Positions 37,779 to 47,223 of a DNA stretch of 64,000 bases are shown piece by piece. The stretch comes from Chryseobacterium sp. 52 (GTDB lineage Bacteria > Bacteroidota > Bacteroidia > Flavobacteriales > Weeksellaceae), in assembly GCF_002754245.1 (NCBI RefSeq), contig NZ_PEEX01000001.1, positions 806,001 through 870,000 on the forward strand. Direction: 5' to 3'. How positions within the stretch are numbered: the first letter of the stretch is position 1; every line of letters starts with the position of its first letter. Position numbers and translations under genes: made by a program. The notes beneath the pieces were generated by a model. The model was given only the letters and a program-made list of their open reading frames with translations, ran no database searches and was not told the DNA's origin.

Positions 37779-38768
37779 TTAATGTTTGCGGTAATAACTG
37801 GGACCAACTCCCACTTCATTCTTAAAAGCAACACTAAAAGATGAAGGCGATGCATATCCCAGATGATAAGCAATTTCTTTAATAGAAAAATCAGAATTTT
37901 TAAGCAGATAAAGGGCCTCTTTCATTCTGAGCTTAGAAGCATAATGAAATACACCATCCCCAAACAGTGCTTTAAATCCATTCTTTAATTTAAACTCATT
38001 GATCCCGAATTTCAAAGAAAGCTGTTCAATGGTGTAAAATGACTTCAGATTGTCTTCTATAAATTCCCTTACTTCCATGAGCTTGTGAATTTCGGAGGTG
38101 TTTATAGAGGTTTTAGTTTTGGCTACAGGCTCTTCTTCGCTTTGGTTTTTTGCAAATTCAAAAATAAGGAGAAGCAGATTCAGAATTTTACTTCTGATAA
38201 AATAGTCTCTGTAAAAGCCGTCCAGTGTGCATTTTTTGATCTCAAGCAAAATACCCATCATCTGTGGAGTTATCGGAAGACCTTCCGGAAAGAGGCTTGC
38301 TTGCTTTTCCTGATCCACTTTCTCAATAAAATGCTGTAATGCTTTGCTGTCTTCCGCCAGTTTGTGAAAATAGTCGCGAGATACGTAAATGTCCAGGTTT
38401 TTATAGCAGACTTCTTTTTGGAAATAAATTTCGATATCAGCGTTTCCCGGAGTGAAATAAATATAATGGTGGAGCAGCTTGTACTCTCCCGGTCTCCCAT
38501 TTACAGAATCTCTGATGACATCTGCTCCGCCAAGGAAGAATGACAGCTCGATGTAGTCTATATCCTCCGTACGGAATTTCATGGTATAATCCTCATAATA
38601 AGAATACCTGTACTCTTTCATTAAAAACTCATCTCCCTTATACAGGTTGAGAGTTTCAAATTTTCCAAGATCGTTGGAAAAAAACTCATGCACGCCATGG
38701 TCATGATCTTCACTGAAGAAATCTAAAATTTGTTTTGTTATGGTTTTTTCCGGTGCTCTCTCTCCCAA
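37779..38768 (-). CDS. AraC family transcription regulator
   Basis: A 329-residue regulator. The first 220 residues form an unassigned effector domain; residues about 228-329 are the double helix-turn-helix of AraC (IEQLSLKFGINEFKLKNGFKALFG and IKEIAYHLGYASPSSFSVAFKNEVGVGPSYYRK, split here to their cores: YTIEQLSLKFGINEFKL and EIAYHLGYASPSSFSVAFK). It is divergent from a TonB-dependent siderophore receptor gene, a usual arrangement for ligand-responsive regulators of iron-chelate uptake. The siderophore itself or iron status is the probable signal. Confidence 0.9.
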   Translation of the reverse strand: MGERAPEKTITKQILDFFSEDHDHGVHEFFSNDLGKFETLNLYKGDEFLMKEYRYSYYEDYTMKFRTEDIDYIELSFFLGGADVIRDSVNGRPGEYKLLHHYIYFTPGNADIEIYFQKEVCYKNLDIYVSRDYFHKLAEDSKALQHFIEKVDQEKQASLFPEGLPITPQMMGILLEIKKCTLDGFYRDYFIRSKILNLLLLIFEFAKNQSEEEPVAKTKTSINTSEIHKLMEVREFIEDNLKSFYTIEQLSLKFGINEFKLKNGFKALFGDGVFHYASKLRMKEALYLLKNSDFSIKEIAYHLGYASPSSFSVAFKNEVGVGPSYYRKH

Positions 38769-38818
38769 AATCTAAAGTATTTATCCCAACCTCAAAAGCT
38801 TTTCCTGTTCGCAAAAAC

Positions 38819-38826
38819 TAATTTTG
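38819..38826 (+). promoter_or_regulatory. -7 promoter box before the siderophore receptor gene
   Basis: TAATTTTG fits TAnnTTTG, 39 bases before the ATG at 38866. Confidence 0.5.
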
Positions 38827-38865
38827 CCCTGTAAATTTAATTAAACTAATTATAAATAACAATTT

Positions 38866-41250
38866 ATGAATAAGAACACGCTCCTTTTTTCAGCGCTGCT
38901 TTTTCCGGCTGCCATATGGGCGCAGAATGCTGCACAAATCACGGGAAAAGTAATCAACTCTCAGGAGAAACCTGTCCCTGCCGCGAAAGTGGTCCTGAAT
39001 AATGGAGAATCAGAGGTTTATACAGATGAAAACGGAATTTATCGTTTTAATAATATACCTGCAGGAAACTATGTACTCAAAGTAGATGATCCGGAAGTTT
39101 CCAAAATATATTCTTTTACATTGAAAGACAATGACAGTATCACCTATAATTTCACCAAGGCTTCCGATACCTATCAGATTGTGGGGGTCAATGTGACTGC
39201 CAACCGGAAGACTATACCTTCTTCCACGTTAAGATTGGGGGAAAATCTTCTTGTTACTCCCCAGAATATCCAGGTTATTGACCAACGTCTCTTAAATGAT
39301 CAGCAGATTCTGAATACTGCTGAAGGGCTCAGCCGAAACGTAAGTGGTGTTCGTACCATTACTCATCAGGAAGAAGGAAGCGTAGGAATTGCTGTTCGTG
39401 GTTTTCAGGCATCTAATCTCCGTAACGGAATGGATGTAAGCGGAAGTTTTGGCCCTCTCCGTGAAGATATGTCTTTTGTAGACCGTGTGGAGTTTGTAAA
39501 AGGTCCTGCGGGATTTATGATGGGAAATACACAGCCGGGAGGTTTTTATAATATCGTAACGAAAAAACCTGTGGGAAGGGAAAAAGGGAATGTACAGCTT
39601 ACGTTGGGCAGCTTTAATCTCTACCGTGCTGCAGCGGATGTTGAAAAGAAACTGAGTAAGGACGGTAAATTCTGGGGCAGGCTTAATGTAATGGGATCTA
39701 AAAGTGGTTCATTCCAGCAGTATGTGGAACACGAACAGTACGTGATTAACCCGTCTTTCAAATACATTGCATCGGAAAATACCAATGTAACTTTTGAATA
39801 TATCCTTTCCCAAAATAATTTTCAGGGAGGATTTGCAAAATATGCCTACGGTATTGATGGTTTTAAAGATGTGAAAAGATCTTTTACCTTCTCCGATCCT
39901 GTCATGGATCCTACCCGTTCGTGGGAGCATAATGTATACGGAACCATCAATCATAATTTTAATGATAATTGGTTGATTACCGGACAGTTTGGGTATGTTC
40001 GTTCTGAAATGCAGGGAGAATCCCTATATGCTAAATACAATAGCATTGCTTTGGCTGATGATCCGGCCACAAAAAAGGTAAAAGGGGACGTGAACCGCGG
40101 GATCAGTATTAATGATGCACTGAATACATCAACCATTGGACAGGTATTCACAAGAGGAAAGTTTTCTACCGGAAATATCAATCATAACATCCTTGCCGGA
40201 GTAGATATGGGAAAAAAATTCTATGTTGCGGACTGGACGGTTATGCCTCAGACTATAGGACCTGTATTCAATATTTACAATCCGGTGTATGGGAATCTGA
40301 GGAAATCCGATATTCCTCAATACGACCGCTCACAATCACTTCGTGAACGTGGGGCCAATTACATTACCGATTATTCTTACACTTCTTTTCATTTGCAGGA
40401 TGAGGCTCGTTTTTTTGAAGATAAATTAAGAGTCGCAGCAGGATTCCGTTATACTTCTACTGTGAAAACCAGCGCAGCAGATAAGGGGGCAGAAGTTAAA
40501 AATACGGCCGTTACCCCTCGATTTAGTGTTACGGGATTGTTGACCCCTACTTTAACGGTTTACGGATTGTATGATGAGACGTTTCAAGAGCAGACAGGAA
40601 GACTTCTCAACGGAAGTACCGCAGATCCTTCTTTCGGGAAGAACAAAGAAGTTGGAGTTAAGAAAACCTGGTTCAATGGCCAGCTGATGACCGGGCTTAC
40701 CTTTTATCATCTTACAAAAACCAATATGCTGACCTCTGCAGGAGTGGATAATCCGGGACTTTCTGAGCAAACGGGAGAAGCAACTTCAAAAGGAATTGAA
40801 TTTGACTTAAATGGAAATATCGGTAAAAACTGGAGTATTCTTCTCAACTATGCTTACACAGATGCTAAAGTAACGAAAGACAATAACCCTAAAAATATTG
40901 GCGGGATGCTGTACGGAACGGCCAGGCATATTACGAATGGGTGGCTGAAATATACCATCGCAGAAGGAGAGCTTGAAGGACTAGGATTTTCTCTTGGCTA
41001 CGAGTATCATGCAAAAAGAGCGGCCTGGCCTGTGGTAACGAGTTCTCCATATCTTCCGGATGATTATTTTACCCTTGATTTGGGCGTTTCTTACAAAAGA
41101 AACAGCTACCAGATCTCTTTCCTTGTGAATAACCTTACAGACCGTTACAACTATGTAGGTTTCTATCCGGGAGCATGGAGCTACAGCCACTACGGATGGA
41201 GAGCATTGAATCCGGTTAATTTCAGAATGAATCTTTCATATAACTTTTAA
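38866..41250 (+). CDS. TonB-dependent siderophore receptor
   Basis: A 794-residue outer-membrane receptor for a ferric siderophore. Signal peptide at about 1-19, a CarboxypepD-regulatory domain (about 24-100), a plug (about 120-240: QVIDQRLLNDQQILNTAEGL, VRGFQASNLRNGMDV, FVKGPAGFMMG, GGFYNIVTKKP) and a 22-strand barrel that ends with the C-terminal NLSYNF. The plug motifs are those of the FhuA/FecA-type siderophore group. Its stop overlaps the ATG of the PepSY gene (TAATG), and an AraC regulator lies upstream. The siderophore cannot be named. Confidence 0.93.
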   Translation: MNKNTLLFSALLFPAAIWAQNAAQITGKVINSQEKPVPAAKVVLNNGESEVYTDENGIYRFNNIPAGNYVLKVDDPEVSKIYSFTLKDNDSITYNFTKASDTYQIVGVNVTANRKTIPSSTLRLGENLLVTPQNIQVIDQRLLNDQQILNTAEGLSRNVSGVRTITHQEEGSVGIAVRGFQASNLRNGMDVSGSFGPLREDMSFVDRVEFVKGPAGFMMGNTQPGGFYNIVTKKPVGREKGNVQLTLGSFNLYRAAADVEKKLSKDGKFWGRLNVMGSKSGSFQQYVEHEQYVINPSFKYIASENTNVTFEYILSQNNFQGGFAKYAYGIDGFKDVKRSFTFSDPVMDPTRSWEHNVYGTINHNFNDNWLITGQFGYVRSEMQGESLYAKYNSIALADDPATKKVKGDVNRGISINDALNTSTIGQVFTRGKFSTGNINHNILAGVDMGKKFYVADWTVMPQTIGPVFNIYNPVYGNLRKSDIPQYDRSQSLRERGANYITDYSYTSFHLQDEARFFEDKLRVAAGFRYTSTVKTSAADKGAEVKNTAVTPRFSVTGLLTPTLTVYGLYDETFQEQTGRLLNGSTADPSFGKNKEVGVKKTWFNGQLMTGLTFYHLTKTNMLTSAGVDNPGLSEQTGEATSKGIEFDLNGNIGKNWSILLNYAYTDAKVTKDNNPKNIGGMLYGTARHITNGWLKYTIAEGELEGLGFSLGYEYHAKRAAWPVVTSSPYLPDDYFTLDLGVSYKRNSYQISFLVNNLTDRYNYVGFYPGAWSYSHYGWRALNPVNFRMNLSYNF

Positions 41251-42413
41251 TGAATACCGGAAAAGCAAAGCCAAAAAAGAAAAATAACAGAAGCATATTC
41301 TACAGAATCTCGGCCTGGCTGCACTTGTGGCTGGGTCTTGCTTCCGGAATTGTCATTGTCATTATCTGTCTTACAGGAATTACTTGGTCTTTCCGTGACG
41401 AGATCAAGGATTGGCTCAATCCTGACTTGAAAGTAGAATATATTCCCGGAAAACGAATGCTTAATCCCGGAGATCTGTATGAAAAGGGAAAAGCTCTTTA
41501 TCCGGATCAGGAAGTCTCTTTTGTTTGGCGGCCAACAGGCAAAGCTGCAATGGTAGGTTTTGGAAAAAGAAATACCGGTTTCATCCTTTTTCTTGATCCT
41601 TATACAGGTGAAATTATCCGCAAGCCCAGTTTTAAAAAAGAATTTGATTTTTTTGAATGGACGTTACGAGGGCATCGTTTTCTATGGTTGCCTTCCGAAA
41701 TTGGGAGACCCGTCATCAACTATTCTACATTTATATTTTTTATCACATTACTGAGCGGACTGGTTCTGTGGTGGCCGAAAAAATGGACCAAAGCAATGCG
41801 AAAGCAGAGTTTTTCAGTAAAATGGGACGCTAAAACCAAACGACTGAACTATGATGTACACAATGTGTTCGGATTCTATTCTATGATCATTCTTCTGGTG
41901 GTGGCAATGACCGGAATGTATTACGGACTTCCATGGTTTAATAAGTTTCTGTACTTTACGACGTCTCTTGGAAAAAAAGCTCCGGCAGAACGTCAGGAAC
42001 TAAAAAATACCGCTCCTTACCAGCCGGAAAAGTTACCGGAATCCATACATTTAGCGTGGGAAGATGCGGTAAAGAAAGTGGATGCAAAAGGATATTATCT
42101 GTCCGTTCCTAAGGATTCTGCAGAAACCATTGGTCTTTTTCTGTATCCCTCACACCGTCAGTTTTATAATTTACAAAGCTTTACCTACGACCGGAATACG
42201 GGAGAATATTTATCTAACAGTTCTGCCCATGCAAGTTCTTTTGAACAGGCGGATTTTGCGGTCAAAGTACAGAAACTGAATTATGATCTTCATGTTGGCT
42301 CTGCGCTGGGAGGAATATGGGGAAGGATTTTGTACTTCTTTATTACCCTCATTGGCGCTTCGCTTCCCATCACCGGGTTTCTGGTGTGGTGGTTTAAGAA
42401 AAAGAAAAAATAA
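41250..42413 (+). CDS. PepSY-associated TM protein, probable siderophore-iron reductase
   Basis: A 387-residue inner-membrane protein with four transmembrane helices (AWLHLWLGLASGIVIVIICL near 22-45, FIFFITLLSGLVLWW near 155, FGFYSMIILLVVAMTGMYY near 205 and ILYFFITLIGASLPITGFLVWWF near 360). PepSY-type periplasmic loops lie between them. The family (PiuB-like) often sits beside siderophore receptors and is thought to reduce or release iron at the inner membrane. It overlaps the receptor gene by one base. Conserved His residues in the helices (HLW, HRF, HNVFG, HVG) could bind haem. Confidence 0.9.
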   Translation: MNTGKAKPKKKNNRSIFYRISAWLHLWLGLASGIVIVIICLTGITWSFRDEIKDWLNPDLKVEYIPGKRMLNPGDLYEKGKALYPDQEVSFVWRPTGKAAMVGFGKRNTGFILFLDPYTGEIIRKPSFKKEFDFFEWTLRGHRFLWLPSEIGRPVINYSTFIFFITLLSGLVLWWPKKWTKAMRKQSFSVKWDAKTKRLNYDVHNVFGFYSMIILLVVAMTGMYYGLPWFNKFLYFTTSLGKKAPAERQELKNTAPYQPEKLPESIHLAWEDAVKKVDAKGYYLSVPKDSAETIGLFLYPSHRQFYNLQSFTYDRNTGEYLSNSSAHASSFEQADFAVKVQKLNYDLHVGSALGGIWGRILYFFITLIGASLPITGFLVWWFKKKKK

Positions 42414-42418
42414 TTAAT

Positions 42419-42453
42419 AAAAAGTTCTCCATCGGTTTTGATGGAGAACTTTT
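42419..42453. terminator. Bidirectional terminator
   Basis: AAAAGTTCTCCATC and GATGGAGAACTTTT flank GGTTTT; it serves the PepSY and patatin-like genes. Confidence 0.9.
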
Positions 42454-42458
42454 ATTTT

Positions 42459-44354
42459 TTACTTAACAGATTTCAGAAGGTCTTTATCTTCAAGATCTTT
42501 AAGGATCTTTTCAATCATTGATTTTGTGATCCGGCTTGCTATTGGCCCTTTGATGAGCAAATAATTAACCGCAATGTAAAACTTCGTAGCTTTTTCAACA
42601 ATAGGAGTGAAAAAATTCTTTTTATAATATTGATCAATGATTTTCTCAGTCATTATATGTTCTTTTTTTTCTTTTGCGTCTCCTTTTTGATCAATGGTAA
42701 GCTGAATCATTTTTTTTATTCTGTCTTCAATTTTAGGTCTCAGTTTCATGAGTTTCTCAGGATCAAATTTAGGCCATTCGCGGACGGTTCTCCCAAAAGG
42801 ATTAGGCTCTTCCTGTTTATCCAGTTTTCTTTTAAGCTTGTATAAATCCGGGATGATAGGTAAAAAGTATTTTCCGGTTACCCGGTCTTTGACTTTGAAT
42901 TTATCTACCATCTCCTGCGTCCAGCTTTTATGAATCTGATGGGGATTTGCAGGATCATATTCCATTGAAAAATACCCGTTAAAGAAATTTCTGGCATTAT
43001 CTCTGCCCAGAAAGAAGTCGTGATGTCTAAAGCTGATGTCCAGAAAACCTCCAAATGCATAAACTGACGAACAGGCGATGTGATTTTTTTCCTTTACGCT
43101 GTTTTTCTGGTAGCGGACAGGGAAAACCTCTCCTGTAAAATGATTCCCTCTATGAAAATCCATCATTTCCCTTCTTTTGAGCCTTGCCTGATCCATCAAC
43201 GTACCAAGAATAGACGGAACAATAGAAAAAACGTCCGTTGGCTGCTCATACTTTTCATTATAAATATGATCTGGAAAAGGATCAATCATAATAAGAGCAA
43301 ATTGATCACCGGTGTATTCTTCTTTCTGCGTATCCTTTATATGGCGTTCTTTTAAGATATTGAGGATTTCACCGATGGGTTCATTGTTAATCGTGCCACC
43401 ATCCACACCGATAAATTCAAAGGGATTGGAAACCTCATTAATTTTTACCGTGTCATCTTTTTTGATGGCAGGGTTCATGGTGTTGTGAAGAAGCTTTTTG
43501 GAATTGTTTCTAATATATTCCGAAGTAAATTCATTTTTAAAAAATTCCCGGTATTTTAAAGCGATAGGAAATGCTCCGGTAGCTTTTGTAGCCTGTTTTA
43601 AAGTATCTACCCGATTTTTGTCACTGCTGAAAGGAGAAAAAGGTAAATAGAAATCTTGATGAAGGGGGTTGTTTTCGTCGTAATCCAGTTTAAAATGAGA
43701 AATAACGAAATGTTCAAAAGTATTGTATTCGGGAAGTGGGTTTTTCAGATGAAGCCTGCCCCGGGGTGTTGAAAAGTTAATTGGCATAGGAACGCTTCGC
43801 AGCATGGTCTGTGAAAGGAGTATTTCCAGCTCTTCGGAGATGTAAGCAGGTAATTTTTTATCCGGAACATCATCTGTAAATGCAGTATCACAGATGGTGT
43901 CAATAAAGTCAGAATTAAGGACGGATAGTATTTTTCCACCCTTCAGATCTCCATCGTTAAAGGCTTTTTCCAGTACTTTTTCCGGATTATTTTCAGTGTC
44001 TCCCATCAGCACCCAACTGTCATAAAGAAGATTTCCTTTTACAGCTGAAGGATTGGCAGGGTCTTTAACGGGATTTATTTTTCCTTTAAGAGCGTATATT
44101 GCAGCCATAACGGTCGTCATTCCGCCGGCTGAAGCGCCTCCCATTGCATCGATAACGACATTGTGCTTTGGAATATACCGGAGCATACTTTCGTCCCATC
44201 CTTCAGGAAGTCTGCCTGCTTTGGCTTCCTCCCATAGTTCCAGAATTTCAAATAGATAATCCATTACTCCGGCCGTGTAACATCCGGCGGATACAGCTCC
44301 TGCCATCGTAATGCCAATATGAAACGTGTCGTTTTTTACTGAAGGGTTTTCCAT
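42459..44354 (-). CDS. Patatin-like phospholipase
   Basis: A 631-residue patatin-type hydrolase with a Ser-Asp dyad. The oxyanion segment is MAGAVSAGCYTAGVMDYLF (about 17-35), the nucleophile S75 sits in GGASAGGM, and the Asp is D318 in VDGGTINNEP. A long insertion separates them, and about 300 residues of helical, charged C-terminus follow, longer than the typical patatin. Such enzymes split acyl esters of phospholipids in the cytoplasm or at the membrane. There is no signal peptide. The substrate and the role of the C-terminal region are not known. Confidence 0.9.
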   Translation of the reverse strand: MENPSVKNDTFHIGITMAGAVSAGCYTAGVMDYLFEILELWEEAKAGRLPEGWDESMLRYIPKHNVVIDAMGGASAGGMTTVMAAIYALKGKINPVKDPANPSAVKGNLLYDSWVLMGDTENNPEKVLEKAFNDGDLKGGKILSVLNSDFIDTICDTAFTDDVPDKKLPAYISEELEILLSQTMLRSVPMPINFSTPRGRLHLKNPLPEYNTFEHFVISHFKLDYDENNPLHQDFYLPFSPFSSDKNRVDTLKQATKATGAFPIALKYREFFKNEFTSEYIRNNSKKLLHNTMNPAIKKDDTVKINEVSNPFEFIGVDGGTINNEPIGEILNILKERHIKDTQKEEYTGDQFALIMIDPFPDHIYNEKYEQPTDVFSIVPSILGTLMDQARLKRREMMDFHRGNHFTGEVFPVRYQKNSVKEKNHIACSSVYAFGGFLDISFRHHDFFLGRDNARNFFNGYFSMEYDPANPHQIHKSWTQEMVDKFKVKDRVTGKYFLPIIPDLYKLKRKLDKQEEPNPFGRTVREWPKFDPEKLMKLRPKIEDRIKKMIQLTIDQKGDAKEKKEHIMTEKIIDQYYKKNFFTPIVEKATKFYIAVNYLLIKGPIASRITKSMIEKILKDLEDKDLLKSVK

Positions 44355-44611
44355 GGTTATAGATCGTCGTTTTTAGAGTTTTTTCATAGAGATATTGCAA
44401 CAGGTATCCTGTTGTTTTTTGTTGAGTCTTAAGTGAAAGCCAAGATATTTCATTTTATTTATTTTTAAAATGATAATAAGGACGAAATTAGAATAATTAA
44501 TATAAAAAAAGAATGACCCTTTTGGGTAATTTTATAGAAATAGGAATAATAAGGAAGATATCATCTATGTTGAATAGATAGACGGTTTTTGTGAACGTAA
44601 AAAGAATGATT

Positions 44612-45220
44612 TTATCCTTTCCTGATTTGTTTTTCCAGATTGTCAAGTCTTTCAAAAATATCTGTAAAAACGCTTTTATCTGATGTGGAAACAGATCCTA
44701 CAATCTTGTAAAGTTCCTGATCAGGTTTTGAAGCTTCGGAAGCATACATTAACTGGCCGTTATCATGAATAAGCAGACTGTTGGATATGCTTTTTTTGGC
44801 ATCAGTCTTATTCAGAAATAAAATATCTCCATACTGATAAGGAGGAAGAAGTTGATGTTGTGGGGTGAATTCATAGATCAGATCTACAGATGCTAATATT
44901 TTTTGCATTATAGTCTGATTTGCAGAATGAGCTTCTGTTATGTGAATACTTTTTACGATTTGCTGGGGAGCAAACATCAGTTGATCTATATCGGAAACAC
45001 TGGCTAGTTGGTTGACTTGTAGTGTTTCAGTAAGTAATTTGTCTAAATCAAGATTAAAATAACCCGCTACTTTAAGGATGGTTTCAATTTTAGGCTCGGC
45101 CCGTCCTTCTTCATAAGAGCTGATCACGCCTCTGTTTAAATCAAATAAATCAGCAAAAGCCTTTTGGCTCAGACCTTTTACCTGTCTTATCTTCTTAATA
45201 TTCGTTCCGAAGGAGCTCAT
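44612..45220 (-). CDS. XRE-family HTH regulator with LexA-like tail
   Basis: A 202-residue regulator with an N-terminal XRE helix-turn-helix (about residues 1-60: FGTNIKKIRQVKGLSQKAFADLFDLNRGVISSYEEGRAEP in part). The C-terminal region (about 100-200) resembles the fold of phage repressor/LexA proteins (YQYGDILFLNK) but has no clear Ser-Lys peptidase pair. The frame is open from 45241, but the ATG at 45220 is preferred because the upstream codons sit at the -7 box. It is divergent from the membrane-stress operon, which it probably regulates. Confidence 0.88.
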   Translation of the reverse strand: MSSFGTNIKKIRQVKGLSQKAFADLFDLNRGVISSYEEGRAEPKIETILKVAGYFNLDLDKLLTETLQVNQLASVSDIDQLMFAPQQIVKSIHITEAHSANQTIMQKILASVDLIYEFTPQHQLLPPYQYGDILFLNKTDAKKSISNSLLIHDNGQLMYASEASKPDQELYKIVGSVSTSDKSVFTDIFERLDNLEKQIRKG

Positions 45221-45235
45221 TTTGTCTAATCTTTT

Positions 45236-45285
45236 TTGCAAATATAGAGATTATTTGATAAAACAATTGCTAAAAATATTTGCAA
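45236..45285. promoter_or_regulatory. Candidate operator arms between the XRE gene and the PspA operon
   Basis: TTGCAAATA (45236-45244) and TATTTGCAA (45277-45285) are exact reverse complements. The left arm overlaps the minus-strand -7 box of the XRE gene, and the right arm covers the -33 of the plus-strand promoter, so one regulator could control both. Confidence 0.45.
45239..45246 (-). promoter_or_regulatory. -7 promoter box of the XRE gene
   Basis: On the minus strand TATATTTG, 18 bases before the ATG at 45220. Confidence 0.55.
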
Positions 45286-45309
45286 TTTGAAAATTTTATT
45301 TTATATTTG
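45279..45309 (+). promoter_or_regulatory. Promoter of the PspA-flotillin operon
   Basis: A -33 TTTG (45279-45282) and a -7 TATATTTG (45302-45309) are 19 bases apart; the first gene starts at 45343. Confidence 0.6.
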
Positions 45310-45342
45310 TGTGAAAGAATTTTAAACACTAAACCAGCCATC

Positions 45343-45738
45343 ATGAAAAATCAAATATTCAGTACGGTCAAAGAGTGGTTGTTAGATTACGAGTTTACGA
45401 TCACGTTGGAGGATGAAGCTCAGAGAATCTTAATCATTGAAAAAGAATCCAACGGAATTAAAAATATGATCCTTATTATTTCTGATTCCATCCTGATTAT
45501 GGAACAGTTTCTTTTCGAGATAAAAAATCCGACCGAAAAAACATACAAATCTTTACTTCAGAAAAACAGAGATATTGTACACGGAGCATTTGCCCTCGAT
45601 CATACGGGAAAGCGGGTGATCTTCAGAGATACTCTTCCTACGGATAATATGGCACAGAATGAAGTAATGGCTTCTATTAATTCACTGGGAATTCTGGTAG
45701 GAGAATTTACCAACGAAATGCTTGAAATGAGTAAGTAA
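45343..45738 (+). CDS. YbjN/Tir-chaperone-like protein
   Basis: A 131-residue cytoplasmic protein. The pattern VKEWLLDYEFTITLEDEAQRILIIEKESNGIKNMILIISDS (given in part: VKEWLLDYEF, ILIIEKESNGI) and LLQKNRDIVHGAFALD match the YbjN or type III chaperone-like fold, an alpha/beta protein that assists or senses other proteins. The frame is open upstream to 45280, but the ATG at 45343 follows the promoter. It is the first gene of the operon with PspA, an NfeD-like protein, flotillin and a large AAA+ protein. Confidence 0.82.
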   Translation: MKNQIFSTVKEWLLDYEFTITLEDEAQRILIIEKESNGIKNMILIISDSILIMEQFLFEIKNPTEKTYKSLLQKNRDIVHGAFALDHTGKRVIFRDTLPTDNMAQNEVMASINSLGILVGEFTNEMLEMSK

Positions 45739-45757
45739 TTCACTAAAGATATTTAAA

Positions 45758-46459
45758 ATGAACATTTTTAAAAGATTATTCAGAATAGGAGAAGCTGAGA
45801 TTCATTCAGTGATCGACAGCTTTGAAGACCCGATTAACCTTACGGAACAGGGAATCAGGGAAATGAAAGAACAACTGGGCGAAAGTATTGAGGCTATGGC
45901 TCAGCTTAAAGCGCTTTGCATCCGTAAAAAGAACGAAGCAGAGGCAGAAGAGCAAACGGCAAAAGACTATTACAATAAAGCGGTAGTTATTGTTCAGAAG
46001 GCAGAAAAAGGAGAAGTGGAAACATCAGAAGCAGATCGTCTGGCTAAAGAAGCGTTGAAAAGGCAGACGTCTTCACAGGAACATGCAGCAGCCCTGCAGA
46101 AAGAACATGAAAAGCTTAATGCAGACTGTGAGAAAATGCAGACCAACATCAACAACCTGAAATCAAGTATTGCGAAATGGGACAATGAATTGAACACCCT
46201 TAAAGCAAGAGTTCAGGTAAGTGAGGCCACAAAAGATATCAATCAAAAAATGACCCAGATGGATACCGGAAGCACCGTAAGTATGCTGGAAAAACTGAAA
46301 GACAGAGTGGTACAGCAGGAAGCACTGGCAGAAGCCTATTCCGATATCTCAAAGGCAGGAAAAACCATAGATGAAGAAATAGATGCCATGGTTAAGAATA
46401 ATGATTCCGAAGCAGAAGAAGCTTTAAACAGATTAAAAGAAACACTTAAAAAAGGCTAA
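45758..46459 (+). CDS. pspA: PspA/IM30 family membrane-stress protein
   Basis: PspA binds stressed inner membranes as an ESCRT-III-like filament and restores the proton barrier. The 233-residue coiled-coil protein opens with amphipathic MNIFKRLFRIGEAEIHSVID and the block FEDPINLTEQGIREMKEQLGESIEAMAQLKA. A long helical hairpin (about 60-175) and a C-terminal helix follow. Size and order match IM30. It starts 19 bases after the YbjN-like gene and ends one base before the next gene. Confidence 0.93.
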   Translation: MNIFKRLFRIGEAEIHSVIDSFEDPINLTEQGIREMKEQLGESIEAMAQLKALCIRKKNEAEAEEQTAKDYYNKAVVIVQKAEKGEVETSEADRLAKEALKRQTSSQEHAAALQKEHEKLNADCEKMQTNINNLKSSIAKWDNELNTLKARVQVSEATKDINQKMTQMDTGSTVSMLEKLKDRVVQQEALAEAYSDISKAGKTIDEEIDAMVKNNDSEAEEALNRLKETLKKG

Positions 46460-46460
46460 T

Positions 46461-47111
46461 ATGACCTTTCAGGAATTTTTAAATAATGCATTTTCACCGG
46501 TGAACACAGTATTGAGCGTATTGCTTATCCTGTCGGTTATCTATTGGGTATTTACCATACTTACCGGATTGGATATTGATGTAGGTATTGATCATGATCT
46601 GGATGTCGGTGCAGATTCACCGGATGGCCACGTTCATATTTCTGATCATGATCCGTCTTCATGGATGCACTTCCTGAAATTTCTTAATCTGGACATTGTC
46701 CCGATGACCTATTTTCTTACATTTTCCTTACTGATCACCTGGTTGGGGTCTTTTTATCTCAACTATTTCGTGTCCATGCCGGTTTGGCTAGGCGTCTTAC
46801 TTTTATTTCCACTGATGATTGCAGGAATGTTGCTGACGAAAGTGATCTTAAAACCGTTAAATCCCTTTTTCAGGGAAATCAATCATAAAGGAGAAAAAGC
46901 CCATGATTTTCTCGGAAGGGAAGGAAGGCTTAAATCCAGGATAGAAGGAGACAAAATAGGAATGATGGAAGTCTTTATCGGAAGCGATCCTATGACCTTA
47001 ATGGTAAGAAGCAAAGATGGGACAAAGCTGGAACACGGCACCCGTGTGATGATCGTAGATGATGAACCTGAAAAAAAGGTTTATTACGTACAAAAGTCTA
47101 TGTGGTCTTAA
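46461..47111 (+). CDS. NfeD/YqiJ-like membrane OB-fold protein
   Basis: A 216-residue membrane protein. N-terminal helix (VLSVLLILSVIYWVFTILTG, about 18-37), an acidic His/Asp-rich loop (DVGADSPDGHVHISDHDPSSW) and two more helices precede a cytoplasmic OB-like domain (about 145-216: FLGREGRLKSRIEGDKIGMMEVFIGS, split here; ends VYYVQKSMW). It resembles YqiJ, the usual partner of YqiK-type flotillin, which follows. The His/Asp loop could bind metal. It begins one base after pspA and may anchor flotillin. Confidence 0.85.
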   Translation: MTFQEFLNNAFSPVNTVLSVLLILSVIYWVFTILTGLDIDVGIDHDLDVGADSPDGHVHISDHDPSSWMHFLKFLNLDIVPMTYFLTFSLLITWLGSFYLNYFVSMPVWLGVLLLFPLMIAGMLLTKVILKPLNPFFREINHKGEKAHDFLGREGRLKSRIEGDKIGMMEVFIGSDPMTLMVRSKDGTKLEHGTRVMIVDDEPEKKVYYVQKSMWS

Positions 47112-47123
47112 AAAACTAAGCTT

Positions 47124-47186
47124 ATGTTTTACCTCTTTATGATCATACTTAACTATGTTCTGGAAGCCCTGTGCCCATATTTTTAA
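47124..47186 (+). CDS. Possible 20-residue hydrophobic microprotein
   Basis: ATG at 47124 opens a 20-codon frame ending in TAA, in the 112-base gap between the NfeD-like and flotillin genes. The product MFYLFMIILNYVLEALCPYF is hydrophobic enough to enter a membrane. The frame is short, so chance is quite possible; no ribosome-binding evidence is visible. Confidence 0.22.
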   Translation: MFYLFMIILNYVLEALCPYF

Positions 47187-47223
47187 AACAAAACACATTT
47201 AAATATAATAAACTTATAAAACT

